NCBI RefSeq assembly: GCF_000189635.1
Contig: NW_002476438.1
Span: 496,001-560,000, forward strand
Reading direction: 5' to 3'
Origin: Tetrahymena thermophila SB210
Taxonomy: Eukaryota; Ciliophora; Oligohymenophorea; Hymenostomatida; Tetrahymenidae
DNA: 64,000 bases
The notes below the pieces were generated by a model. The model searched no databases. It was not told the origin of the DNA and saw only the letters and a program-made list of their open reading frames with translations. Below, piece by piece: positions 52,901 through 64,000 of this stretch; within the stretch, counting starts at the first letter, position 1; each line of letters starts with the position of its first letter. Position numbers and translations under genes: made by a program.

Positions 52901-54634
52901 GAACATTGAAAAGTAGACAGGCCTTGGATGCAAATTTTTCTTAATCGATAAATTAATTTGATATTATAGAAGAAGATGAATAAGGTGAAAATGGTAATGA
53001 AATCTTAAATTTGTTGAGGTAAAAAAGTGATAAGCAAAACTAAAATAAAGAAGACAAATAAAAATAGTCCAAAAATTATAATTAATCCCCTCAAATAAGC
53101 AGTAATAATGGATTTTAAGCTATTATTACAAATAGAACTTCCTCAAAAAGGAATACCGATACTTAATTTACTCTTCCTTCACTCTACAGGAGTAACACTG
53201 TTAAAACAGAATAATAAACAACCAATTATAATGATAATGGTTCTTCCTATTCCAATCATAGATAATATTAAAACACAGTGCTTTAATAACATTCATCATA
53301 ACAAAATCTTAATTCTAACACTGCTCTAGATGAAGTAGCATTTTAGGAATTACTAAAGCAAGCTCATTAGATTAACTAGATGTCTCCTGGGTCATTTAAG
53401 AGAAACACACTAAAGTAAATGACTAAAAAAATAATGAATGCATAAAAAATGTTTGATAGTGCCAATAGAAGTGCCGAGAGGAGACTCTCAAAGCAAATTC
53501 TTTTAGATGAATTGGGAAGCCCAACTTAATCAATTAAGTATATTTTATTACTTTTTTGTAATTTAGTTTAATTTTTTTAAATATGTGTAATTGATTAGAT
53601 AGCAGTTTTAACAGAACAAAAAAATATCGGCAGAAAAGATAGTGACAAAAATACTTCAACAGAAGACTACAATGAATAATGAATCAAAGGAATTAGAATA
53701 AGTTTTGAAATAATTATAATAACTTGTTTTAAGTTAATAAAACTACTAATAGCTTCAGTAATAACTGGAAATTAGCAATCAAAACAACAATTTAAATTTA
53801 GAGAATATAGAACTTGATTCTTAATTTGATAGAATGAAGTAATTTGTTAAATATAATCCCAGGTTCAATTTTTCTAGTGTTATTAGTCGATATAACTAAC
53901 TATTAGAAGCAAAAACAAAAAAATCTAAAGTTAAAAAGTAAGATAGAGCATCTAAACCAAAAGGATCAATTTATGGTAAGACAAGCAATAAAAACCTTGA
54001 GTTCCCAACAGACAATAGAAAATTTTCTAAATTTTCACCAGTAGCCCTTAAAAATAATATGATTTCAGCAATATAAGATGGCACTGATTAAAATGCAATG
54101 GTTATTTCTAATTCTTAAAGAAATAATGCCTATTCTGAGTCAGATTGTCAAAGTCCAACATACCATTAAAATATTTAAATTGAAAAAATTTCCAAACAAA
54201 AGTGGTAATTTGATTAATTAATTTTTATGTAAACTAAATAAATAAATAAATATTTTTACAAAAGTGAAACAAACTAGAACTAAAGCTAAAATTGTGTTGA
54301 AAGTATGAATTATTTGAAGGCTTCCAATGGAAATTCTTCTTAAATTATTGCAAGTAGTCCTATGAACATCCCTTTAAAGGAACCTGTAATTTTGGGTAGT
54401 AAATTAATTGAATACAAAAAGAATAGTTCTTTAAATCTAGAAGATAAATTCAATAAATCTAACTCTTTCAATTTTAACGGATTTGTAAATAAGTACAGTA
54501 TCCTGAACAAAGAAGAAACTGTATGTGAAGATGTAAACAGCCCAAGTCTCCATATTCTCCCAAATAATTTCGATATGAAATTCTCTCAATTAAATTAAAG
54601 ATCCATATTAGACTTCTAAGCAAAAGAATTATGA
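49912..54634 (+). CDS. six-TM potassium channel with cNBD-like domain and zinc knuckle, array copy 7
   Basis: Exons 49912-52193, 52695-53537, 53599-54204 and 54265-54634 (TGA) give 1,366 residues, the longest copy. All introns phase 2, and intron 1 (501 nt) is the longest in the array. N-terminal box KSLPSRMLKNLDQNKFNLL. S5 INHLFACLW, filter QTVTMSTVGYGDISPKN (Gly437), with Ser where the others have Ile before TVG. Cassette SFGAHTFFTGLSR, without Glu. Zinc-knuckle-like Cys691, Cys694, His699 and Cys704, followed by QYLHYIPNKAKIY. The C-terminal box is MKQFVKYNPRFNFSSVISRY. The extra length is in the low-complexity Ser/Asn/Gln region after intron 1 and in the last exon. Confidence 0.87.
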
Positions 54635-55307
54635 AATGAAAGTTAAACTTGAAGAAAAAACTTTCTTTTTTCTTTAACCAAGCTAACCAAATTTGCTCTA
54701 TATTTCAATATGTGTTTATTAATTATAAATTTAAAATTGATCAATCTTCTATATAAATGTTTGAATTAAAACTTAAAACATAAAACAAATTATATATTTT
54801 AATTTTAAATTAATGAAATAATATAATTTCAATAGATTGTATTTATAAAAAGCTAAAAATAAACTAAATAAATATTTCATATCAAACTTAGTTTTAATAA
54901 ATAAATAATTTTTTAGTAAATTATAAAATGTATTAATATATATAGTACCCTAAGGTACTATCTTTTTCAAGGCTACATACATGAATAATAATAAATTTGT
55001 GTATATATGAAAATATATGAGTATTTACAATTTTTTTTTTTTACCTTCTTTGAAAAATTTAAGATAAAAGCTGTATAAATATACCTTTAAATTTATAATA
55101 AATAATTAATATTTAATTATTTAAAATGATTAAATAATTACCTTTATAAATACAAAATTTTTAATTTAATTTATATCTTAAAATCATTGAATTAGTTTAA
55201 TTTATTTTTTAAAAATAAATTGAAGATAATTTCAGACATAATTTTTTCGAAAATTTTTAGTAAATGCAGAAAGAACATAAATAAGTAAAAAATAATTATA
55301 TAATTTT
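54635..55307. other. intergenic between convergent genes, with dispersed element
   Basis: 3' flank of channel copy 7 and of the Cys-rich gene. Contains the second copy of the dispersed element at 54943. Otherwise AT-rich, no frame. Confidence 0.6.
54943..54994 (+). repeat. dispersed conserved element, copy 2
   Basis: AGTACCCTAAGGTACT, then CTTTTTCAAGGCTACATAC and GAATAATAATAA, matching the element at 12991 almost base for base. Differences: TAAGG for TAGAG in the first hairpin loop side, and AT for GC before CTTTTT, which weakens the second stem. Same strand, same AT-rich context (TATATA just before). Confidence 0.5.
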
Positions 55308-58300
55308 TCAAATATCTTCTCTAGGCATAGATTACATGTCTATGCTAACTTCTTACTGAGATTATAAGATATAAATGAGTTATTTTCTAATAAACCTGTC
55401 AGGTTTATATTTTTGGAATTCACTGATAATGTATCCACAGCAAACAACTACTGTAACTATGACAGTCATAGCTATTATGACAGCTACTTAAGTAGTTGAT
55501 TGATCTTAACATTAATTTGCAGGGTGATAAATACATGTTGGGTCGTAAATTAAAGAAACATTATTTAAAAATGAGCAAGTAATTGTGTTAGATATTTAAT
55601 TATAGACTTATCCCACTGCTGGTATTTAAGCTCCATTTGAATAAGAAACGCAGGCATAGTCTTTGTAATTTTGAGAGTTTGATAGCTAATAAATAGAATT
55701 AAGTAATTATTACTATTATTAGTTTGTTGTATCTAAAACTCTTACTTTTGGTATGCTCAAGATGACACTCAAGTAAGGAAAAGACTAAGTGCATTGACTT
55801 TAGCAAAAGATATTTTAACTTAAGTAGCCAATTGAAACAGTTTAATAATTTACTTACGATGAAGATGCTTGCTATTCAGTTAAGATTATTTATTTGTTTT
55901 AATCAAAGTCTGGCATGTAAAAAATGTTTTTAATTTTTAAACCTTATTGAATATTTTGTGAAATAAATTAAGTATTTCTTGAAAGAAGCCTGATTCCTTA
56001 ATCTGATTGAAGAGAAATCTTTTAAGAAAGTTTATGAGAAGTTTCAAGAATAGTGTTGAATACATCAATTGTATTTTAAACATAACTACTTATTTCACCA
56101 GGCTAGTTTTCAGATACATTTATTGATTGCATACTGCTTTCAAGACCATTCTAAATATCTTCAATTTAGTTTTAATATTTTTTCTTTAAATTATTATCTT
56201 CAATCTTACTCAACAAATTGCTTTAAATAAGTTAATTTAAACTTTAAGCTTTTTCCTTAAGATTTTGTGAAATGGTCTTATCAATACACTCAATTTTTAT
56301 AGAGGTTAAATTGTTGCCATCAGTAGTTGTGGTCATTTTCTTCACTTTTGAGTCAGGGCAGTTTGGCGTACATTTATCAGAATTATCTGATATCTCCAAT
56401 ACCTACTCACAAGTCTTTACGCAAATTCCTTCAGATGAAATCTTTCTGTTAATGCAATCTGAAGGTTTTATACATTAATTTTAGTTCTCAAAATCGAGTA
56501 AGTAATTTATATCACCACATTATTTAACACATTATTTTTTTTCTAAAATATATTTATAGCCTTCTATACATGATAGGCAAGTAATTCCGTCTGAACAAGT
56601 TGCACAGCTTAGGTTATTATTACAATTTTTGCAATCTAAGTTATCTCTATATTGATTAATCTAGCATTTTTATAAACATTATTTTTAAACTAATTCATAA
56701 CCCTCTATGCAAGAAGTGCATTCAGTGTTATTTTAGCAATTCTAACAGAATAAGGACTAATTACATTTCTCACATTAAAATTTTTATTAATCTCCATACT
56801 TTCCATCTGGACATTAAGCCAGGCACTGTTTGCCATCTTTATAGAATGAATTCAAGCAAGTTAAGCATTCTGAGTTATTTTAACAAGTTTGGCAATTAAG
56901 ATCTCTTCTACAGATTAGACACGTTTGAGTTGTATTATCAAGGTATTATCCATCAGGACAACTAGATAAAACACATTTATTTTATTACAAAGTGTAATTT
57001 GTTTTACATGAATCACAACTAGAGCTATCTTTGCAAGATTAACAATTCAAATTTTAGTTACATGTTTGGCAAATATTATTTTTATCTGAATATTTTCCTT
57101 AACCACAGGGATTAACACAAACTTTGCCATCTTGAAAAAAACCATTCAGACAAGATTAGCAGCTTTAGTTATCACTGCAAGCTTTACAGTTGAGAGAGCT
57201 ATTACAGGGTTTACATATTTTATTATCAAGATATTTTCCACTTGGGCACTAATTAACACAAGAATCTCCATCTTTATAAAAACCATCCTGGCAAATATCG
57301 CAAGCAGTAGAGCTGATGCATGTTTTGCAGTTAAGTTTAGAATCGCAAGGATCACATTTATTGCTATTATTTGTATTTTTGAAAAAACCATCCAAACAGC
57401 TTTCACAAGTGGTAGAAGTTAAACAAGTTTTACAGTTCAAGCCTAATCCGCAATTTTAGCAAATTTTTTTAGAATCTGCATATTTTCCTTCTCCACAGTC
57501 ACTTACACATTGCTATCCACTAAGATAAAAACCATCATTACAAGTTTTACATATGGATTAATCACTACATGTTTTGCACTTAGAGTTGCAATTTAAGCAT
57601 TTTTTACTTATACTATCCAAATAATATCCATCTTAGCAACTAGAGCAGCTTTAATTATCTATGCAGGTTTTACAGTTAAAAGAAATACTGCATTGTTGGC
57701 ATATCTTACTATTATCAGGATATTTTCCAGCTGGACATGTATCAACACAAGAATTACCATCTTTAAAATAACCATTTAAGCAAATATCACATGCTGTTGA
57801 GCTGCTACATGTTTTGCAATTAAGTTTAGAATCACAAGTATCGCATTTATTATTATCTAAATTTTTGAAAGAACCATCAAAGCAGCTTTCACAGCCTGTT
57901 GAAGTTTTACAAGTTTTGCAGTTCAACCCTTATCCACAATCTTAACAAATTTTATTAATATCTGCATATTTCCCATCTCCGCAGCTACTTACACATAATT
58001 ATCCACTTAAATAAAAATTATCAGCACATGTTTTACATGTTAATTAATCATTACATGTTTTACAGTTAAGATTAGAGCCACAAGCCAAGCACTTTTTACT
58101 ATCGCTATCTAAATAGTAACCATCTAAACAACTAGAACAACTTTTATCATCAGTACACGTTTTACAATTTAAGGCTGATACACAGACTTGGCATACGTTT
58201 TTTAAATCAGAGTATTTTCCTACACCACAATCACTCACGCAAATACTACCATTCTTTTTATAATTATCAATGCAATCTAAACAAGATTTGTTGTCAATAC

Positions 58301-58907
58301 AAGTTTTACAATTCAAATCTTTTGCACAATCTTAGCATTTAAATTATTCGCTATCTTTATATCTTCCTTATCCACAGTCATTTACACAACTAGTTCCATT
58401 TAAATAAAAACTATCTATACATGTAATACATTAATCAGAAGCACTACAAGTTTTACAATTATTTGTACACAAAACACAAGTACTACCATTAAGATAAAAT
58501 CCATCTTAGCATTTAGAACAATTATTTTAATCAGAACAAATTTTACAATTTTGAGATGCTGGGCAAGCAGTACAAGAGGAACCGTTCAAATAGTAACCAT
58601 CTAAGCACTTTTTACAAGAAGTATTATCAGTGCACTATTGACAATTTTACAAGCAAGAACTGCATTGCTTTGAACTTGCATCAAAATAATAATTATAATC
58701 ACAACAAGCTACATCTGAGAGATATCCTTTTGAAATATCACAAGTCAAACATTAATTTGCGTTATTGCAAGTTTTGCATTTCAAAGAAGGATTGCAAGGC
58801 TAACAAGAGGTTTATTCTGTACTATAGTATTAACCATCAGGGCAATCTGTTGCTAAAATATACTATATTAAGCTAAAAAAAAGGAAAAAAGAATATTTTA
58901 ATATCAT
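55308..58907 (-). CDS. furin-like Cys-rich repeat type I membrane protein
   Basis: Single exon of 1,199 residues (ATG 58905-58907, TGA 55308-55310). Residues 1-18 are a signal peptide (MILKYSFFLFFSLI...LA) cleaved before TDCPDG. Residues about 20-800 are a long chain of Cys-rich modules, typically NCKTC...C..C.DGYY...G..C...C..GKY, like the furin/growth-factor-receptor repeats that are greatly expanded in ciliates. A roughly 162-residue block containing CDTCDSKLNCKTC.SSTACDIC is duplicated (about 57660-57945 and 57145-57460). Next is a Cys-poor region of about 350 residues, then one membrane helix (VAVIIAMTVIVTVVVCCGYI) and a cytosolic tail of about 45 residues. Inferred role: cell-surface adhesion, recognition or coat protein. 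Ligand unknown. Rapid repeat turnover makes alleles of differing length likely. Confidence 0.88.
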
Positions 58908-60408
58908 TTAATAATGAGAGTTATTGTATTTCTTAATTTTTAATTAATACTATATTATTTCTATCAAAATTATATCAACCACTAAAAACTTTAATTAAAA
59001 ATATTTGCATTCATCATTTTTATTCACATTTGTATATATAATTTTTATTAGATCTTCTTCTTTAACTAATTTTAATTATCACATATTTTATAAAATTTAA
59101 CTTTTTTTTGAATTATCAAAGTCAATTAAAAATACAGTAAATAACTCATCCTCTCTTTATTAATTAGAATAACAGTTAGTCTTTGAAAATAGTTTTCACT
59201 ATAAATTTAATTTATTTGTAATTTACCAACAAAATTATATATTTATTGTATAAAATTTTATTAATAAATATGTGGTAAATTGTATCAAAAAAGTCTAATT
59301 AGCTAAAACATAAAAAGAAAATAATCAATATTTTTAATTATTTTATGTTCAAAGTTTTTAATATTTATTCAAATTAAAATTAAATTTCCTAAAAATCTTT
59401 GATAAAAATAACAATAGTTAATTTATTAAAGTAAATAAAATTAGGCAAATAAATAAAATAATATTTTTGATATAATTATAACTGACAACTAAAAACTTTA
59501 ATTATTGGCAATATTTTTGCATAAAAAAGTTAAATTGTAAATTTTTTATAAATTAATCTATTAAAAATTTTTAATTTGCTAGTTTTCATAAAGTATCTTA
59601 GACGTATTTAAATTTTTTATGAATAAAATTCTCAATAAATTACCAATTTATAAAAAAATTTAATTATAATAATTTTGTTTTTTAATTCAATTGAAAATTC
59701 TGTCATATAATCTAATTAAACTTTATAAAAATAATTTCTTTTGATTATAAATTATGTTAATTAAAAACTAAAAAAATGTAGACGATTTTATAAATTAATA
59801 AATAGACAAATTAAGTTTATACATATATTTCTTGAGATTGAATATTTTTCAAAATATTCTCTTAGTTATTCACAATTGTAGCAGTTTGTGTTAAAGTTAT
59901 GAATAAAGCTTTTTACCCATTTAAAAATATGTGAATGAAAACATATTTATGAATTCAAATTTTATAAATTTGTCTATATTTTAACTAATTATAAATGAAT
60001 TAATAATATTTGTATTGTTAATTTTTCTAGATATTTGGTAGCATAAATATTAATCCTACCTTTTTCTATTATATTGTTGAGTTATATATTTAAGCTACTA
60101 AATAACATATTGTTTTAAGCATTTTTGGATGCTATCTTTGAGCATATAGAAATGATTTAATATTGTATAGAGTCTAGGAAAAACTACTTTAGAGTAAAGC
60201 GTCTACAGAATGATGAGTACTGCAATAACTGATAAATCTGTCTATACATACGTCTAATAATATCTTTTTTTTAATTTATTATTAAATTATAGTGGATATC
60301 AGAAACTAATAAAAAAATCTTTAAATAGAAGTAAAAGGACTAATAAACGTCAAAATATAAAAAATTTATTCAAAAAATTATAATTCACAAAAATATAGCT
60401 AATTTAAA
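58908..60408. other. divergent promoter region
   Basis: Between the leftward Cys-rich gene and the rightward VWA gene. Very AT-rich, no frame. The last 300 bp before the VWA gene are slightly less AT-rich and probably hold its promoter and 5' UTR. Confidence 0.6.
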
Positions 60409-63315
60409 ATGGAAGAGAAAAGAATTTATTACAAGATCCCTCTCAAAAGAGTTAAAGCCACTACTACTACTGAAAAGGGAGGTAGTAATCTACATATTGT
60501 TGGTATTATAGATGCTTCAGGCTCTATGAGTTCTTGGTGGAAATGGATTGCTGAATTTTGGAATTCAGAATCAATTCCTAAGGAAAACTTACACACAATT
60601 ACATTTGATGGTACTGCTCGTCACTGCTAATCAAATGTTTTGAGTACTAGAATTCATGATCATGGTGGTGGTATGACTGCTATTCCTGAAGCTTTCAAGA
60701 TGTTTGAAACTGTCTTAGACTCAATCCCTGTTAATGAGAGTGTTACTGCAATCTTCATTTCTGATGGTCAAGACAATAACCTCAACACTTTAGAAGAGAG
60801 AATGAAGAAGCTAAAGGGCAATCATGAGAACAGAAAGATTAACTTCATCTGTCTTGGTATTGAAAGTGGATTCCCTACTTTCTTGAGTATGAGATTACGT
60901 TAACTCTATCATTAGGGTGATGAAAATATTCCAGCTTTATATTTGATTGAATACGTATCTGAAAAGGCCTTTTTCAACAAATTTGAAGGAATGAAAAATT
61001 ACTTCTACTCTGCTGGTGCTATTAATTTAGACCCTCCTGTCATGATCTATCCTTGGGATGAAACTGTCGTTGCTTCAGCCTATGAAGGTAGTTGGGTCAT
61101 TGTCAAGGGAGATGAACTCACTTTAGACGATTCTGAAACTATCAAGGTTGAAAAAACGGAATTAAGTGTAGAAGATGCTGTTGAAATATTTAGAGGTTGG
61201 ATTCAAAAATTATAAATTTTGTCCTTAAATGACCCTGCATCTGCTAAATCAAGTGCTGTAATTGCAGTTAGGGAAATGCAAATTGTTATTGACCAACTAA
61301 ATAAGACTTATGGCTTAGAAGATATTAGACAAGTAACTGAAGATTTAATTAATGCTACTCCAAACTTCGGTTTGAGAGCTAAGTATAACTTCATTTGGCG
61401 TTACGGATCAAAGATTGGATGGTTCTTCACTGAAGTTGACAATTTGGCTAAGGGTGTCTCAGCCAAGCAATCTTCCGAATTTGAAGCTGCCAAGCGTATG
61501 AACATAGGTACAATTACTGGTAAGCACTAGTAGAAGGCTTTGGCATTAAAGAATATCACCTAATCAGAATTTAACAAAATAAAGGAAGAATTTATTGCTA
61601 CTCTTCAAACTTAAAAGAAGCATGCTGCAGAGCAATTAAGTTTGTTGGAAAAATTGAAAGAAAAATCATTGAAGCCTTATGAAGAAGGAGCAATTTCAAT
61701 TGCTAAGATGTTGGCTAATGTTGATGATTTTATTCAAGGCCTAAACTACTGCAAAAATCAATATGATCTTTGTGAAACTTTACCTCTATTTGGATTGGCT
61801 TGTAAGGTAAAGAGAAATGAAGGATTTGAAAGCAACCCTCGTCTTGTTGATTTCAAGAGTATCTACATCAATAACTAGTTAGATGTTTCTGCCTTAACTA
61901 ACTAGTTTTGGAATATTCCCACAGACATTAATGGAGATAAAGTAGAATTAAATGGAATCTTACCCTTGTTTAGAAGAGAACAAGCTGCTTTCTTACGTCC
62001 TCTCTTGAGAACTCGCTTGATGAAGTTCATAAATACCTACTTGCTCACATGCAATTTCGATCTTTTGGAAGAAAATGCTTACTTGAATGCCCTTTCTTCT
62101 GCCTTAATTGTTGCCTATCAACCTCAAAATCTTTCTATTAGATCAGTTGTTACTGATTTAATCTTTGAATCTCTTGAAGTTTATTATGATGAGGATAAGA
62201 AATTCCAAAATGTTCAAGATGAACTAAGTGCTGATCCTAATAAGGTTGTTTTGGATTATAAGGATAATATTGATGAACTATTCTTGTACATCTTCTTCGC
62301 CTAAAGAAGCAAGAGAATGGACAGTGATCAATTAGAAGATATTATGAATAAGGTTAAGGTTCTTTTCTTCTCATCCGCTGTAGCCAAGCATGGTCTCTAC
62401 AGTATTATAAAGCCTGACTTCGAATCTATTGGTATGGATGCTGTTGAAGAGTAATTGAAAAAGTAAGTTAACTCCTTCTTCTCTCTTTCTGATTTCAGAA
62501 AGGGATTTAGCACTTGCTTTACCGACTTTGCTAAGAAGGCCGCTTCTTAGAAGTTACACATCTCCAAGAAATTGATATATGATGACGAAATTTCTAAAGT
62601 ACCTCTTCGTTTGATTGAGGCCCTTTTAGATGACTATCAAAAGAGTAAAATAGAGGTTACATAGATGGAAGTAGAAAAATCTTCAAGTTCTGGAAAGATG
62701 ATGGAAGAGCCAAAGGATGGTGAAGAATCAGCTGAAAGAAAGGCTCTCTATGTAGACTACATATACTTAGCCAGCCATGTTCACAAATATCCATTGAATG
62801 AAGCTTTCTCTAATCCTGTCGAGAAGGATCTCGAAAGTATCAAATAGCAAGTTATAGCTTCTGTTGATGAGGCATCTATCAAGAAGATCAAAGGTTTTAA
62901 CGAACTATTCAATAAGGTAGAAGAGCATTATGTTAAAGTATTCATAGAATAGCATTGGAATGTTCAACCCATCAATAAAGAATAGCTCATCAAATACTGT
63001 GAGGAAAAGGAAGTTGTTTTTGATACACTCCAATTCGATGAAGCTTCTTTGTTATGCAAGAATGCTTGTATGAGTCCATTATGTCCATTCTTCTTGAAGA
63101 CATCTGAAAAATTCAATAGACATCTTGGTGGTTGGTAAGGTAAGTTACCTCTTGGTTTCCACAGATTTGTTAAAGCCAGAGCAAATCAAACAGTGGATAA
63201 ACTCTATCAATAGGCCACAACTAAATGGAAAGGTTTCCCTGCTAAGTTTAATGTAACACCTGAATTTGCTAAAGATTATATTTCAAAAACCCTCTCAAGT
63301 TACGTTGCTAAGTGA
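60409..63315 (+). CDS. VWA-domain protein, probably highly expressed
   Basis: Intronless 968-residue frame, ATG at 60409 and TGA at 63313-63315. Residues about 25-200 are a von Willebrand factor A domain with an intact MIDAS: DASGSMS (Asp35, Ser37, Ser39), a Thr in GGGMTAIPEAF and a second Asp in TAIFISDGQD. No signal peptide or transmembrane segment, so intracellular. The rest is mostly helical and unassigned. Near the end is a small Cys cluster (CKNACMSPLCPFF) followed by GKLPLGFHRFVKARA. Codon use is distinct: many GCT, GGT, CTC, ATC and AAG codons and fewer TAA/TAG glutamines per residue than in neighbours, the pattern of strongly expressed ciliate genes. Role unknown. Metal-dependent protein binding is the family norm. 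Confidence 0.9.
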
Positions 63316-64000
63316 GAATTTTGTATATATGCAAATTTAAAATACTTATGAAAAATAATTAAATCTGTTGAATAATTAATCAATGTACTACTATAATTAA
63401 ATTATTGTATTTTAATATTTTATATTTTAAATAAATTTATTTTAACTGGCTGGATAATAAAATTAAATAAATAAAACTTCTCATTATTTTTTTTATATAA
63501 ACCTCAACTAAAAGTATAAATCAATGTAAGCTATTTTCTATATAATTCTTATTATTAAGTATTTTTTTAAATCCCATTTAGAAAATTTAGAACTTATGAA
63601 GTGAAAATTTATTTTTGTTAAAAACAAAAGAAATAATTAAAAAATTAATATTAAAGACAGACAAAATAATAATTTTTTGAGATAAATTAAAAAAGTAAAA
63701 AAACATATCTAATTAAAAAAAGAGTTTAAAGTTTAAATAAATAAGAATAGTTATTTAATTATTACAGAAATAAATTTATTTTTTAAATTCATTTAAAATG
63801 GTAAAATCATTATTTTTTGTTAAATTTAAATTATAAAATTTTTAAAAATAAATACTGTAAATGCTCGTTCATTAAGGCATATTTTAATTAAGGCATTTTT
63901 TTCTTAAATTTTTTTTTTTCTATTATGGTGTGCTTTTTAATCCAAAAAAAAAAAATTTATGCCTTAATTAAAAGTCATAAAAATAACCAAATGTCAAATA
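63316..64000. other. 3' flank of the VWA gene, no gene seen
   Basis: AT-rich to the right edge. The only structure is the inverted/direct repeat cluster at 63872-63973. No telomeric C4A2/G4T2 repeats are present. Confidence 0.6.
63872..63973. repeat. 15-bp perfect inverted repeat with internal direct repeat
   Basis: TTTTAATTAAGGCAT (63882-63896) and ATGCCTTAATTAAAA (63959-63973) are exact reverse complements separated by 62 nt. The nonamer TTAAGGCAT also occurs directly upstream at 63872-63880, so the left arm is doubled. The arms include a TTAA/TTAATTAA core. Function unknown. Confidence 0.7.

Noticed and set aside
20027..54634. Reading the channel genes as pseudogenes full of TAA/TAG stops
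   Set aside because: TAA and TAG fall at Gln-compatible positions across paralogues and in CFAP299. TGA is absent inside and present at every end, which fits the ciliate code.
57132..57422. Long open frame on the plus strand opposite the Cys-rich gene, and similar open frames on the other strand of 58556-58876
   Set aside because: They are antisense shadows of the strongly patterned Cys-rich coding sequence. The minus frame is open for 1,200 codons with a signal peptide and repeats.
60205..60245. Possible C/D snoRNA (ATGATGA then CTGA) upstream of the VWA gene
   Set aside because: The boxes are only about 11 nt apart, with no terminal stem and no second pair of boxes. Such short motifs occur by chance.
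63980..64000. Window ends as chromosome ends
   Set aside because: Neither end shows CCCCAA/GGGGTT repeats, and the left end cuts a gene.
1..64000. Bacterial-type features (operons, ribosome binding sites, CRISPR, insertion sequences)
   Set aside because: Spliceosomal introns, the ciliate code and a ciliary gene show a eukaryotic genome. No spaced repeats or transposase genes were found.

Overview
The window looks like nuclear DNA of a ciliate, most likely Tetrahymena or a close relative. It is extremely AT-rich. Long, well conserved genes read through dozens of in-frame TAA and TAG codons (read as glutamine) and end only at TGA. Introns are mostly about 45 to 370 nt, T/A-rich, GT...AG. With the standard code almost every gene shatters into 60-110 codon pieces. 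All gene models here use TAA/TAG = Gln and TGA = stop. No tRNA, rRNA, CRISPR array or bacterial feature was found.

Left part (1-20,000), mixed housekeeping and ciliary genes: the 5' part of a PTB/hnRNP-L-like RNA-binding protein (minus, running off the left edge); an eight-exon unrecognised gene (minus, 1,910-4,769); a HAD-type hydrolase of the CECR5/HDHD5 kind (minus); a 0.7-kb imperfect tandem duplication in non-coding DNA (7,555-8,270); an intronless protein with all the nucleotidyltransferase motifs of RNA ligases (minus); a selenoprotein-W-like thioredoxin-fold protein with Cys in place of Sec and a long Glu/Arg/Gln coiled coil (plus); CFAP299 (plus); and three tandem TDP2-like endonuclease/exonuclease/phosphatase paralogues (minus).

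Centre (20,027-54,634): seven complete, same-strand, head-to-tail genes for six-TM potassium channels of the EAG/CNG/HCN superfamily, each about 1,200-1,370 residues. All share an N-terminal box (core LPSRML/M), S1-S6 with a GYGD or GFGD filter, a C-linker, a cyclic-nucleotide-binding-like domain, a CX2CX4HX4C zinc-knuckle-like motif right after it, a first intron of phase 2, an acidic FSDGYY-type motif and a basic C-terminal box (core QFVKYNPR). Copies 3 and 4 are near-identical. Between them lies a decayed fragment of the 3' end of gene 2, so this part of the array grew by one segmental duplication of about 5-6 kb.

Right part (54,635-64,000): a 1,199-residue type I membrane protein with an ectodomain of furin-like Cys-rich repeats (minus), and a 968-residue intronless VWA-domain protein (plus) whose codon use differs strongly from its neighbours and suggests high expression. 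A 15-bp perfect inverted repeat with embedded direct repeats closes the window. A short conserved non-coding element occurs twice, 42 kb apart (12,991 and 54,943).

Gene structures come from reading frames, splice-site phase and comparison among paralogues inside the window. Family assignments come from recognised motifs, not database searches.
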